DNA from: Actinomycetes bacterium | GTDB lineage: Bacteria > Actinomycetota > Actinomycetes > Propionibacteriales > Propionibacteriaceae | Assembly (NCBI GenBank): GCA_023458095.1 | Contig: JAEXAS010000034.1 | Span: 62,001-126,000 of the forward strand | Length of the DNA: 64,000 nucleotides | Direction of reading: 5' to 3' | Shown here: positions 34,771-43,755 of the stretch, in pieces | Layout of the letters: the number at the start of each line of letters is the position of its first letter | Numbering within the stretch: the stretch's first letter is position 1 | Notes under the pieces: generated by a model | The model's input: the letters and a program-made list of their open reading frames with translations, nothing else | What the model was told of the DNA's origin: nothing | Databases searched by the model: none | Made by a program: the position numbers and the translations under genes

Positions 34771-34938
34771 CTAGTGATCGCCTTCCTTGGTGACCATGCT
34801 CATGATCGAAAGGTTGAAGCCGACGAACTTACCGAATTGACCCAGCAGGTTGTAACGAGCCTTCAGGGTCTTCACATTGGGCATAGGAGCGCCGCTCAGG
34901 TCCAGGACCGGGACGGCAGGGGTGTTCTGGTCGCTCAT
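34771..34938 (-). CDS. Small protein encoded directly after sqr
   Basis: 55 residues from ATG 34938, starting MSDQNTPAVPVLDLSGAP and ending MSMVTKEGDH. It begins two bases after the sqr stop, so it is co-transcribed and translation is probably coupled; a strong terminator follows its stop. The middle (NVKTLKARYNLLGQFGKFVGFNLSI) is basic and amphipathic/hydrophobic and could lie along the membrane. No family is recognised. Codon use is like the neighbours. From position and size, a candidate accessory or membrane-docking subunit for the oxidoreductase; this is inference. Confidence 0.8.
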   Translation of the reverse strand: MSDQNTPAVPVLDLSGAPMPNVKTLKARYNLLGQFGKFVGFNLSIMSMVTKEGDH

Positions 34939-34940
34939 GA

Positions 34941-36398
34941 TCACTCCGGAATCAGCTGCCAGCCGGGATGGGCCTTGGCTTTGTAGATGAACAAGTAGTG
35001 CAGCATCAGCTTCGACCAGTGGCCGTACAGGCCGATCTCACCACGGGTGGTGTTCAGATCTCGACCGGTCGGGTACTTGGCGTAATCGGGAACCACGGGG
35101 TTCATGATCATCGCCGCTGCAGAGCCATTGGTGAGCCCGGTGCCGGCCGAAGCCACACACACCGCCCCCATCTTCGACATCGGAGCTTCATAAGCCCGTG
35201 CCTTGGAGCCGATCTTGATGCGGTCGGCAATCGTCATGGCGACATGCTTGGCCATGACACCCGAGGGCATCCCGGTGCGAGGCGGAGCCGGGGCGATGAC
35301 CGTCCCGTTCGGAGTCTTGCGCGGCTTCGAGATCTGATGCGGGGGCGCAAACGCGATCCCGACGGCCCAGATGTTGTTGTAACCGACAGCCTGGTAGGTG
35401 GCCGGCCAATCGGAGGCCTTCCACTCTTCGTAGGGCTTGGCGGTGTAGTCGGCATCCACCTTCATGAACCCGCTCGGCGCGAAGAGTTCCCCGGTGATGT
35501 CGTTGTCCTCAGCATCGAACGCCTTCATCGGATGCCCACCAAAAGGCGGAAGCAGCATGGCGAAGTCGTAGTCGAGATCGTGCATCTCGCCGTCGAGGGT
35601 TTCGAAGCTGATCGTCGTGGGGGTGACCTTGTGCACGTGGGTGCCCACGATCGGCTTCACGTCCCGCTCGCGGAACAGAGAACTGGTCCACAACTCGCTG
35701 GAGGTCTCGAAACCGTTCTGGTTGAAGGTCATGCCACCAACGCCGAAGTCGCCCAGTTGGGCCTCATTCGTCATGTAGTACAGCGTGGCCAACTCCCGTA
35801 CGCCGGCCTCGCGCAACTCGTGGTCGACATTGAAGGTGTACTCGAAAGCAGCGCCTTCACAGGTGCAGGTGCCGTGACCGGTGCCCACCACCAGAGTCTG
35901 GGGTGTGCCCTGCTTCAGCTTGGCGATAGTGGCCGCCAATTTCTCCGACGCCTGACGGGCGTGATCAGCGGTGCACACCGACATGGTGTTGCCGACATCG
36001 GGGCCTAGTCCCTCGGTGGCCTCGAACTTCAGCTTCGGCCCGGTGGCATAGACCAGGTAGTCGTAGCGGATGCGGTCGACCTGGCCGACCTTGTTCTGTC
36101 CGGTGAATTCCACGTCCACCGCACCGCGGCCGTCTTGAGCATCGCCCTTGGGGCGGATGGCAGTGGCTTTGGCTTGGAGGAACTGAATTCCCTTGCGCCG
36201 ATACACCGGTTCCAAGGGGAAGAGCACCTTCTCCTTGGGGAGCTTGCCTACCCCCACCCAGATGTTTGACGGAATCCAGTTCCAATTCGAATTCGGTGAG
36301 ACGACGGTGACCTTGTGTCCCCGGCCTAGCAATCGCCTCAGATGTAGCGCCGCGGTGTGTCCGGAGATCCCGGCACCGAGGACAACAACCTCTGCCAT
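34941..36398 (-). CDS. sqr: Sulfide:quinone oxidoreductase-like flavoprotein
   Basis: 485 residues from ATG 36398, chosen because AAAGGAG lies six bases before it. FAD-binding VVVLGAGISGHTAALHL at the N-terminus; GHGTCTCEGAAFEY carries the central redox Cys region (about 176-178), and MGAVCVASAGTG near residue 414 carries the second conserved Cys. The C-terminal LMLHYLFIYKA segment could insert in the membrane. SQRs oxidise sulfide to sulfane sulfur and pass electrons to quinone. A CstR-type operator lies 36 bases upstream, and a 55-residue partner follows. Which SQR subtype it is, or whether it is a related dehydrogenase, needs a tree. Confidence 0.85.
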   Translation of the reverse strand: MAEVVVLGAGISGHTAALHLRRLLGRGHKVTVVSPNSNWNWIPSNIWVGVGKLPKEKVLFPLEPVYRRKGIQFLQAKATAIRPKGDAQDGRGAVDVEFTGQNKVGQVDRIRYDYLVYATGPKLKFEATEGLGPDVGNTMSVCTADHARQASEKLAATIAKLKQGTPQTLVVGTGHGTCTCEGAAFEYTFNVDHELREAGVRELATLYYMTNEAQLGDFGVGGMTFNQNGFETSSELWTSSLFRERDVKPIVGTHVHKVTPTTISFETLDGEMHDLDYDFAMLLPPFGGHPMKAFDAEDNDITGELFAPSGFMKVDADYTAKPYEEWKASDWPATYQAVGYNNIWAVGIAFAPPHQISKPRKTPNGTVIAPAPPRTGMPSGVMAKHVAMTIADRIKIGSKARAYEAPMSKMGAVCVASAGTGLTNGSAAAMIMNPVVPDYAKYPTGRDLNTTRGEIGLYGHWSKLMLHYLFIYKAKAHPGWQLIPE

Positions 36399-36433
36399 CA
36401 CCAACTCCTTTCAATGGCCTTGGGTCTAGCGGC

Positions 36434-36451
36434 CATACCCTATGGGGTACC
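36434..36451 (-). promoter_or_regulatory. CsoR/CstR-type operator in front of sqr
   Basis: CATACCC-TATG-GGGTACC, matching the trxA-cstR operator at ATACCC and GGGTA with the same 4-base spacing. On the minus strand, TGGACT and TAGGGT with a 17-base spacer could be -35 and -10, which would put the operator over the -10. Confidence 0.7.
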
Positions 36452-36471
36452 CCGGGGTTAGTCCAGCAGCG

Positions 36472-36503
36472 TTGCCTACCCGATGGCTACGGAGGGTAGG
36501 CAA
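36472..36503. repeat. Inverted repeat upstream of the sqr operator
   Basis: TTGCCTACCC (36472-36481) and GGGTAGGCAA (36494-36503) are perfect 10-base arms with a 12-base spacer, about 20 bases upstream of the CstR-type site. It may be a second protein-binding site for sqr or a terminator for sixA, but lacks a T-run. Confidence 0.55.
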
Positions 36504-36582
36504 TAGTTCTCATCCACGCCTGAATTACCCGGTTCGGTCAGTGTAGGACGGCCGGTGGCCGCGAGTGCGGAAAGCGCCGTCC

Positions 36583-37107
36583 TCAGCGCTGCGGGGCGGC
36601 GGGATCGGTGAGCAGCGCTCGAAAGACTCTGGCCTGAGACAGACCGGACCATCCGCCGAAGAACTCCAAGCCGACCAGCGTGGCCGGGGGAAACACCGGA
36701 CGGATCAGTGCCAGCGCACCGGCGTCCGAATCCGGGGTGGCCAAGGAATAGGCCAGGCTGGGTAACCCGGGGGCATGTCCCACCACCAGCACCGAATGGA
36801 TGGCGTCGTCCACGGCAGCCAACTCGGCCAGCACCTGCCGAGCGTTGGCGTTATAGAGCCGGGGTAGATGGCGAATGGGTGCAGGCAGCCCGAGGAGTTG
36901 GGTGGTTTGCTTGGCGCGCGTCGCAGTCGAACAGAGGACCAGATCGATGCTGGTCCTGCGCAGCAACTCGGCCATGAGGCGGGCCTGTGCGCGTCCGTCA
37001 CGACTCAAGCCGCGCGAGGCATCGCCAAGGCCGTATTGGTCGCCCTCGGCGTCCGCGTGGCGCAGCAGGTAAAGCTGATGTGCTTTCGGTTCGCCGCGGA
37101 TCGCCAT
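36583..37107 (-). CDS. SixA-like histidine phosphatase
   Basis: 174 residues. YLLRHADAEG carries the phosphate-accepting His of the RHG motif, LCSTATRAKQT the second Arg, and VVGHAPGLPSLAYSL the second His. The short form of the phosphoglycerate-mutase superfamily resembles SixA, which removes phosphate from phosphohistidine proteins; small-molecule phosphatase is also possible. Twelve bases after ppa on the same strand, so probably co-transcribed. Confidence 0.88.
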   Translation of the reverse strand: MAIRGEPKAHQLYLLRHADAEGDQYGLGDASRGLSRDGRAQARLMAELLRRTSIDLVLCSTATRAKQTTQLLGLPAPIRHLPRLYNANARQVLAELAAVDDAIHSVLVVGHAPGLPSLAYSLATPDSDAGALALIRPVFPPATLVGLEFFGGWSGLSQARVFRALLTDPAAPQR

Positions 37108-37119
37108 GATGGGTGGAGG

Positions 37120-37671
37120 TTACTCCCGGGTGAACTGGTTCTCGTAGGAGGTTCCACGAGCCCGCTCCCAGGAGGCCCGGATCTCCATCTCGGCCTCAGC
37201 GTGGCCTACCCAGATGGCTCCTTCGACGGATTTACCGGGCTCCAGGTCCTTGTAGACGCTGAAGAAGTGCTCGATCTCCAGCAGGGCCAGGTTGGGCAGG
37301 TCGGTGAGCTCTTTGATGTTGGTCTGGCGCTGGTCGGCTACCGGGATGCACAGCACCTTGTCGTCACCGCCCATCTCATCGGTCATCCGGAACATGCCGA
37401 TCGCGCGGCATTCCACCAGGGCGCCGGGGAAGGTCGGCTCGGGGATGAGCACCATGGCATCCAGGGGATCGCCGTCCTGGCCCAAGGTTCCCTCGATGAA
37501 GCCATAGTCATTGGGGTACTGGGTGGAGGTGAACAAAGTCCGGTCCAGCCGAATGCGGCCAGTGTGGTGGTCCATCTCGTACTTGTTCTTGGTTCCCTTG
37601 GGGATTTCGATCGTCACTTCGAAGTGCAGGCTGGGCTGGATCGTGGGGCGAATGAATGCAGGGTGATCCAT
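37120..37671 (-). CDS. ppa: Inorganic pyrophosphatase
   Basis: 183 residues. Family I soluble pyrophosphatase: EVTIEIPKGTKNKYEMD, QYPNDYGFIEGT and the metal-binding DGDPLDAMVLI. It hydrolyses PPi from nucleotide and polymer synthesis. Divergent from dacB with only about 23 bases between start codons, so their promoters must overlap the opposing 5' ends. The same ppa/dacB divergence is found in mycobacteria. Confidence 0.95.
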   Translation of the reverse strand: MDHPAFIRPTIQPSLHFEVTIEIPKGTKNKYEMDHHTGRIRLDRTLFTSTQYPNDYGFIEGTLGQDGDPLDAMVLIPEPTFPGALVECRAIGMFRMTDEMGGDDKVLCIPVADQRQTNIKELTDLPNLALLEIEHFFSVYKDLEPGKSVEGAIWVGHAEAEMEIRASWERARGTSYENQFTRE

Positions 37672-37694
37672 GGTTCGGACCGCACCTCTCTGTC

Positions 37695-39038
37695 ATGATG
37701 GAAGGGATGTCTGAGCCGAGCCTAGCGTTTCCGACCCCCCGAGCGCGCCCGAGGGCCACTGCCAGTGGACTTGTGATGAGCGTGGCGGCGAGTCTTGTGG
37801 TGGCCGGATGTACGGTCCCCACTTCGGCGGCAGCCCCGATGGACGTGGTTCCTTCGGCCACAGCAGTGCTTCCTGATCCGACGGTGCTTGCCGGCAAGCT
37901 GAAGACCGTCCCGCGAAAGGGAATCAGATCGGTGGCGTTCCAGATCACCACCACCGATGGCAAGGCCGTCTACTCCAGGGCCGTCACCAAGCCGCTGGCG
38001 CCCGCCTCGACCATGAAGGTGATGACGTCTTTGGTGGCCCTGGACCGGTTGGGCTCGACGACCACTTTCGCAACCCGAGTGGTGGATGCCGGATCGGGCC
38101 GGGTGATCCTGATCGGCGGCGGCGATCCATTGCTCACGGATCGACAGTCGAGCTCGCGCTACAAGCCGGCCTCTTTGCAGGCCCTCGCTGCGGCTACGGC
38201 TGCCGCCCTGAAAGCGCAAGGCCGTACGCGGATTGCGCTGGGATATGACGCGACCTTGTTCAGTGGGCCTTTGTTCAGTCCGGCCTGGAAGAAGACCTGG
38301 CGAGCCAGTGAGGCGCGGGTCGCGGCGTTAGAGATCAATTCGGGCAAGCTGAGCCGATATCGCGCCGACCCCAATCCGGCTCGCACTGCGGCCAAGGCAT
38401 TCTCAGCCCGGTTGAAGAAGGCAGGGATCACGGTCACCTCGGTCGCGTCCACCCGGGCCGCCGCGGGCTCGACCGAGATCGCGCGGGTGACCTCGGCGTC
38501 TTTGGCTCTCATCGTCAAACGCACCCTGCTGATCAGCGACAACGTGGCTGCGGAGACGATCTCCCGGCACGCCGCTGTGGCCAACCGCAGGCCCGGCAGC
38601 TTCACCGGGGCGGCAAAGAATGTCACTGCATGGTTGATCGCCCACGGGCTGTGGCGTAGCGGTCAGCGCATCATGGACGGCAGCGGCCTGTCTCCGAGCA
38701 GCCGGCTCACGACCGTGTCGCTGGCCGCGGCGATGCGAATCGCCCTGGCCGATTCCCGCTACGGGCCGATCATTGCCGGACTCCCCGTCGCTGCTGAGAC
38801 CGGAACGCTGGCCAGTCGGTTCGATGACAAGTCCGAACGTGCTGGACGCCACGTGGTCCATGCCAAGACCGGCACCTTGCGGGGGGTTGCTGGTTTGGTG
38901 GGGTATCTGACGACGCGTGATGGTGCCCGACTGGTCTTCGCTGAACTCGTCAACACCAGCCAATCGGTGAGCTACACCCGGATGTACAACTGGCTGGATC
39001 GCAGCGCTGCTCTGACGGCATCCTGCGGCTGCCACTGA
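37695..39038 (+). CDS. dacB: D-alanyl-D-alanine carboxypeptidase/endopeptidase (PBP4 type)
   Basis: 447 residues from ATG 37695; ATGs at 37698 and 37707 are equally possible. A signal segment ends SLVVAGC at about residue 39, a plausible lipobox. Peptidase S13 motifs: PASTMKVM (Ser-x-x-Lys near 105), LISDNVAAE (Ser-x-Asn) and HAKTGTLRG (Lys-Thr-Gly). The inserted domain of the S13 family lies between the first two. It trims peptidoglycan stem peptides or cross-links outside the membrane. Confidence 0.93.
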   Translation: MMEGMSEPSLAFPTPRARPRATASGLVMSVAASLVVAGCTVPTSAAAPMDVVPSATAVLPDPTVLAGKLKTVPRKGIRSVAFQITTTDGKAVYSRAVTKPLAPASTMKVMTSLVALDRLGSTTTFATRVVDAGSGRVILIGGGDPLLTDRQSSSRYKPASLQALAAATAAALKAQGRTRIALGYDATLFSGPLFSPAWKKTWRASEARVAALEINSGKLSRYRADPNPARTAAKAFSARLKKAGITVTSVASTRAAAGSTEIARVTSASLALIVKRTLLISDNVAAETISRHAAVANRRPGSFTGAAKNVTAWLIAHGLWRSGQRIMDGSGLSPSSRLTTVSLAAAMRIALADSRYGPIIAGLPVAAETGTLASRFDDKSERAGRHVVHAKTGTLRGVAGLVGYLTTRDGARLVFAELVNTSQSVSYTRMYNWLDRSAALTASCGCH

Positions 39039-39051
39039 CGAAGGTAGGCAG

Positions 39052-40026
39052 ATGCAGCACCTTCCCCTGATCGATTGGGACGCAGCAGTCAGCGCTGGCA
39101 CGATGGTGCTGCCGGCCGGGCCGATTCTGGAGGCTAGCAAAGTCGAGGAGGTTGTTGCCGACCTTCGCCGCGCCGCTGCTGCCGCCACCGCCCACGTGGC
39201 TGAGGTGACCGAGCTGCCGCAACCGGCCAGTTCGGAGATTCTCGTGGTGGATCGAGCCACCTGGCTGAAGGCGGTCACCCGCTCGGCCTCGGCCATGTTG
39301 ACTGCCGCGGCGGGTGCGCCGGAACCGGCCACCTCATCGTGGCAGTCCGCCAAGTCCAAGGCTCTCGGTGGTCAGGTCGGGGTGGTGATGGCCGTGGTGG
39401 CCACCCGGATTCTGGGCCAATTCGATCCCTTCGGCGAGCCCAATCGATTGATGTTGGTCGCCCCGAATGTCGTCACTGTGGAACGCGCCTTGGGGGTGGT
39501 GCCCGACGACTTCCGGCTGTGGGTCTGTCTGCACGAGGAGACTCATCGCTTCCAGTTCGGCTATGCGCCCTGGCTGCGATCCCATCTGCTCGGCCTGATC
39601 AGTGAATTGCTCGACGGTGATGACTGGGGATTCGCCTGGCGCAGTGATGATGCCGGTGCGGTCCTGGGCAGTCCGGCCCAACAGGACGCCTTCGATAAGG
39701 CGTCGGCGGTGATGTCGTTGTTGGAAGGCCATGCCGATGTGATGATGGATCGGGTCGGGCCTGAGGTGGTGCCCAGCTTTGCGGCGATCCGGAGGGCCTT
39801 CGATCAGCGTCGCTATTCCTCCGGTTGGTTCTCCTGGGTGCAGAAGCTGCTGGGCTTGGACCTGAAGTACGCCCAGTACCGCGAGGGCGGCCAGTTCTGC
39901 CGTGAGGTGATCGAGGCAGCCGATGTGGCCACTTTGAACCGTGCCTTCACTGCGCCGGAGTTACTTCCGTCCTTGGACGAACTGCGCGAACCGCAGCGCT
40001 GGCTGGATCGGATCTTGGCCCTCTAG
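39052..40026 (+). CDS. Zinc-dependent metalloprotease, DUF2342/F420-associated family
   Basis: 324 residues. HEETH (His161-x3-His165) in VCLHEETHRFQF is the metal site, with a downstream Glu-rich SLLEGHADVMMD segment that may supply the third ligand. This matches the actinobacterial 'zinc-dependent metalloprotease / coenzyme F420 biosynthesis-associated' family. Its substrate is unknown. It sits between dacB and tilS as in mycobacteria and ends overlapping the tilS start by one base (TAGTG). Confidence 0.88.
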   Translation: MQHLPLIDWDAAVSAGTMVLPAGPILEASKVEEVVADLRRAAAAATAHVAEVTELPQPASSEILVVDRATWLKAVTRSASAMLTAAAGAPEPATSSWQSAKSKALGGQVGVVMAVVATRILGQFDPFGEPNRLMLVAPNVVTVERALGVVPDDFRLWVCLHEETHRFQFGYAPWLRSHLLGLISELLDGDDWGFAWRSDDAGAVLGSPAQQDAFDKASAVMSLLEGHADVMMDRVGPEVVPSFAAIRRAFDQRRYSSGWFSWVQKLLGLDLKYAQYREGGQFCREVIEAADVATLNRAFTAPELLPSLDELREPQRWLDRILAL

Positions 40027-40973
40027 TGGCTCGGCGTGCTCTCGGTCCGGCCTCTTTGACGGTGGTGCAGGCCGTCGATCGCCTTGGCCCGGCCCCGTTC
40101 CTGGTCGCCTGTTCTGGGGGGCCCGACTCGCTGGCCCTGGCCGCGGCGGCCACCGTCGTCGCCGCCCGGCGAGATACCGGGATTCGCGCGATCGTCGTCG
40201 ACCACGGTCTGCAGTCCGGTTCGGATCAGGTGGCTGCCGACGTGGTGGCTCAGCTCCGCGAGAAGCTGGCGATTCCCGCCCAGGTGGTTGCCGTCCAGGT
40301 TGATCGGGTCGGAGCCGGCCCCGAAGCCGATGCCCGCACGGCGCGCTATCAGGCGCTGGACCGGGCCGCTGACCCGACCGAGCAGATCCTGCTGGGTCAC
40401 ACTCTGGACGACCAGGCCGAGACTGTCTTGTTGGGACTGGCCCGTGGCTCAGGGATTCGGTCGCTGGCCGGCATGCCCGCCCAGCGGGAGCCCTTTGTGC
40501 GTCCACTGCTCGGTCTTCGACGCGATCTCACCACGCAAGCCTGTCGGGAATTCGGGCTGCAGCCGTGGCTGGATCCGCACAATGCCGACCTCCGATTCGC
40601 CCGGGTGCGGGTCCGGACTGCGGTGCTGCCGACCCTGGAGCAGCAACTGGGGCCGGGAATCACGGAGGCGTTGGCTCGATCGGCCGCGCTGGCGCGGGCC
40701 GATGCGGACTTCCTTGACGAGTTGGCTGCGAGCGCGGCGGCTGGCCTGGTCGGTCCTGGTGTGGCGGTGGAAGCCATCGCGGTGCTGCCCGTGCCCATCG
40801 CCACCCGAGTGCTCCAGTCCTGGCTGCGCGAGTCGGGGGCCGTCGATGTGACCGCAGTCCATGTGCAGGCGGTGTGGGCCCTGGTCGTCGACTGGCATGG
40901 TCAGGTCGGAGTAGACGTGCCCGGGGCGCGAATCAGCCGGGTGGAAGGGCGGCTGCACGCCGACCTGCTTTGA
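40026..40973 (+). CDS. tilS: tRNA(Ile)-lysidine synthetase
   Basis: 315 residues from GTG 40026. PP-loop SGGPDSLALAAAA (Ser30), VDHGLQSGS and GHTLDDQAETVLLGL, all TilS signatures. It converts C34 of tRNA-Ile(CAU) to lysidine so that AUA is read. The C-terminal domain is short, which is usual in actinobacteria. Starts on the last base of the metalloprotease stop. Confidence 0.92.
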   Translation: MARRALGPASLTVVQAVDRLGPAPFLVACSGGPDSLALAAAATVVAARRDTGIRAIVVDHGLQSGSDQVAADVVAQLREKLAIPAQVVAVQVDRVGAGPEADARTARYQALDRAADPTEQILLGHTLDDQAETVLLGLARGSGIRSLAGMPAQREPFVRPLLGLRRDLTTQACREFGLQPWLDPHNADLRFARVRVRTAVLPTLEQQLGPGITEALARSAALARADADFLDELAASAAAGLVGPGVAVEAIAVLPVPIATRVLQSWLRESGAVDVTAVHVQAVWALVVDWHGQVGVDVPGARISRVEGRLHADLL

Positions 40974-41017
40974 GCCTCGCGTCCCGACCCGGGGCCAGGG
41001 AGGGTAGGTTGTGGGCC

Positions 41018-41569
41018 GTGGATGCTGTAGATATTGCCGCTGATCTGTCCGAAGTGCTGTACACCCCCGATCAGATCGCGGGCCGTCTGGCTGAGCTGGC
41101 CGCCCAGATCGACCAGGACTACGCCGACAAGAACCCGCTGCTGGTGGGCGTGCTCAACGGGGCGGTCATGGTGATGGCTGACCTTTCCCGGGCACTTCAC
41201 ATCGACTGCGCGATGGACTGGATGGCGGTGTCGTCCTACGGCATGGGTACGCATTCTTCCGGGGTCGTGCGGATCTTGAAGGATCTCTCGACCGACCTGG
41301 TCGGGCGCCATGTGCTGGTGGTGGAGGACATCATCGACACCGGACTGACGTTGACCTATCTGATGCAGAACCTGGCCTCGCGAAACCCGGCGAGTCTGAA
41401 CATCATGGCGATGTTCCGCAAGCCAGAGGCCATGAAGATCGATATCGACGTGCGCTACGTCGGTTATGACCTGCCGAACCAATTCGTGGTCGGCTATGGG
41501 CTGGACTACGCCGGCCGGTACCGCAATCTTCGTGATGTCGGCATCCTCGCCCCTCACGTTTACAGCTGA
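41018..41569 (+). CDS. hpt: Hypoxanthine phosphoribosyltransferase
   Basis: 183 residues from GTG 41018. The PRPP motif VLVVEDIIDTGLTL near residue 103 and NPLLVGVLNGAVMVMADLSR define the purine salvage enzyme that makes IMP/GMP from hypoxanthine/guanine. Located between tilS and ftsH as in many Gram-positives. Confidence 0.93.
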   Translation: MDAVDIAADLSEVLYTPDQIAGRLAELAAQIDQDYADKNPLLVGVLNGAVMVMADLSRALHIDCAMDWMAVSSYGMGTHSSGVVRILKDLSTDLVGRHVLVVEDIIDTGLTLTYLMQNLASRNPASLNIMAMFRKPEAMKIDIDVRYVGYDLPNQFVVGYGLDYAGRYRNLRDVGILAPHVYS

Positions 41570-41685
41570 GGTGACGTGAAACGGCCCAGCGACAGTACGG
41601 CTGTCTGCCTCTGTGGCGGGCCAGAAGGTTGCCTGGTTCGGTATCGTCCTACATGCTCCCTGGCACATGCTGACGAAAGCGGCTT

Positions 41686-43752
41686 ATGAACATCTCGCGG
41701 ATTCTCCGATCGCCGATTCTGTGGATCGCTGCGATCTTCATCGGCGTGGTCATCATCTTCCAGACGGTGAGCAACGCGAATGGCTTCACCGACAAACCCA
41801 CCTCGGACGTGGTGGCGCTGATCAACTCCGACACCCCGCTGGCGGAAGTGGTTCTCACCGACGGTGAACAGACCATCAAAGTCACCACCAAGGACGACCC
41901 GCCGCGGAAGTGGCAGGCCTTGTGGGTTGGCAACGAAAGTCAGACCATCGTCGACCGGCTCGTGGCCCGACAGGCCGCCGGTACCTTGGATTCCTGGAAC
42001 GGCAAAGTCGCCCAGCCCGGGATCCTGAGCACCTTCCTGTTCAGCGTGCTGCCCTTCCTGATCATCGGGATCCTGTTCTTCCTGATGATCAACAACGTGC
42101 AAGGCGGCGGGAATAGGGTCCTCGGTTTCGGAAAGTCGAAAGCCAAGTTGGCCAGCAAGGACACCCCCAAGACGGTCTTCGCCGACGTGGCCGGGTGCGA
42201 GGAGGCCATCGAGGAACTTCAGGAGATCAGGGAGTTCCTCTCCGAACCCGCCAAGTTCACCGCAGTGGGGGCGAAGATCCCCAAGGGTGTGCTGCTGTAC
42301 GGTCCGCCCGGGACCGGCAAGACTCTGCTCGCCCGGGCCGTGGCGGGCGAAGCCGGCGTCCCCTTCTTCACGATTTCGGGCTCCGACTTCGTCGAGATGT
42401 TCGTTGGTGTCGGCGCCTCCCGGGTGCGTGACCTCTTCGAGCAGGCCAAGGAGGCCGCGCCGGCCATTGTGTTCATCGACGAGATCGATGCGGTGGGGCG
42501 TCACCGTGGCGCCGGTATGGGTGGCGGCCACGACGAGCGTGAACAGACCTTGAACCAGTTGCTGGTGGAGATGGACGGCTTCGATGTGCGCGGCGGGGTC
42601 GTGCTGATCGCGGCCACCAACCGACCCGACGTCTTGGATCCGGCGCTGCTGCGTCCGGGACGCTTTGATCGGCAGATCCCGGTTGAGGCGCCCGACATGA
42701 AGGGGCGTTTGCAGATTCTGCAAGTGCACGCGGCGAACAAGCCGATGGCTCCGGAGGTCGATCTGGGCATGGTCGCCAAACGGACCCCCGGCTTCACCGG
42801 TGCCGACCTGGCCAATGTGCTCAACGAAGCCGCGTTGTTGACCGCCCGGTTGAATCTGCGCTTCATCGGCAAGCCGCAACTCGACGAGGCCATCGACCGG
42901 GTGATCGGCGGGCCGCAGAAGCGCAGCCGGGTCATGAACGAGCGGGAGTTGCTGATCACCGCCTATCACGAAGGCGGCCACGCTTTGGTGGCGGCGGCGA
43001 TGCCGGGCACCGATCCGGTTCAGAAGGTCACGATTCTGCCGCGGGGACGAGCGCTGGGCTACACCATGGTGATGCCTGACGACGACAAGTACTCCCAAAC
43101 CCGGGGCGAGTTGCTCGACCAGTTGGCCTACATGCTGGGCGGACGAGCCGCCGAGGAGTTGGTCTTCCACGATCCCACCACCGGTGCTGGCAACGACATC
43201 GAGAAGGCGACCAAGCTGGCCCGAGCGATGGTGACCGAATACGGCATGACCGCCGAGCTTGGCGCCGTGAAGTATGGCTCGGGCGACCGTGAGCCCTTCC
43301 TCGGAATGGACTACGCCAGCGAGTCGCGGACCTACTCTGAGGCTGTGGCGGCGCAGGTCGACGCCGAGGTGTCCAAGCTCATCGCCAACGCCCACCAAGA
43401 GGCCTATGACGTGTTGAACACCAACCGCCATGTCTTGGACGAACTGGTGCGTCAGCTGTTCGAGAAGGAGACTCTCGACAAGGAGCAGGTCTCGAAGATC
43501 TTCGAGCCGTTGAAGAGATGGCCCAAGCGTCCCCCGTGGACCGGATCGGAGACCCGCAAGCCCAGCGAAGTCCCGCCGATCAATCCGCCCGAGCGCTTGG
43601 TGAAACCAGACCAACCGGAGGCTTTGCCGCCCGCCGCCCCGGGCTACCCGCCGCCCGGGCTTGGCGCCTACCCGACTCCGCCGGCGTCCTATCCGCCGCC
43701 CCCGGCCGGCGATCAGGGCATTGGTGAACCGCCGAGGAACCCGGAAGGCTGA
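41686..43752 (+). CDS. ftsH: ATP-dependent zinc metalloprotease FtsH
   Basis: 688 residues. Two membrane helices (about 7-26 and 115-136) flank a short periplasmic domain. AAA+ Walker A GPPGTGKT (from Gly206), Walker B IVFIDEIDAVG, the second region of homology (ATNRPDVLDPALLRPGR) and zinc motif HEGGH (His428). The last ~70 residues are Pro-rich (PPAAPGYPPPG). It degrades damaged membrane proteins and short-lived regulators. Followed after three bases by folE. Confidence 0.96.
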   Translation: MNISRILRSPILWIAAIFIGVVIIFQTVSNANGFTDKPTSDVVALINSDTPLAEVVLTDGEQTIKVTTKDDPPRKWQALWVGNESQTIVDRLVARQAAGTLDSWNGKVAQPGILSTFLFSVLPFLIIGILFFLMINNVQGGGNRVLGFGKSKAKLASKDTPKTVFADVAGCEEAIEELQEIREFLSEPAKFTAVGAKIPKGVLLYGPPGTGKTLLARAVAGEAGVPFFTISGSDFVEMFVGVGASRVRDLFEQAKEAAPAIVFIDEIDAVGRHRGAGMGGGHDEREQTLNQLLVEMDGFDVRGGVVLIAATNRPDVLDPALLRPGRFDRQIPVEAPDMKGRLQILQVHAANKPMAPEVDLGMVAKRTPGFTGADLANVLNEAALLTARLNLRFIGKPQLDEAIDRVIGGPQKRSRVMNERELLITAYHEGGHALVAAAMPGTDPVQKVTILPRGRALGYTMVMPDDDKYSQTRGELLDQLAYMLGGRAAEELVFHDPTTGAGNDIEKATKLARAMVTEYGMTAELGAVKYGSGDREPFLGMDYASESRTYSEAVAAQVDAEVSKLIANAHQEAYDVLNTNRHVLDELVRQLFEKETLDKEQVSKIFEPLKRWPKRPPWTGSETRKPSEVPPINPPERLVKPDQPEALPPAAPGYPPPGLGAYPTPPASYPPPPAGDQGIGEPPRNPEG

Positions 43753-43755
43753 ACC

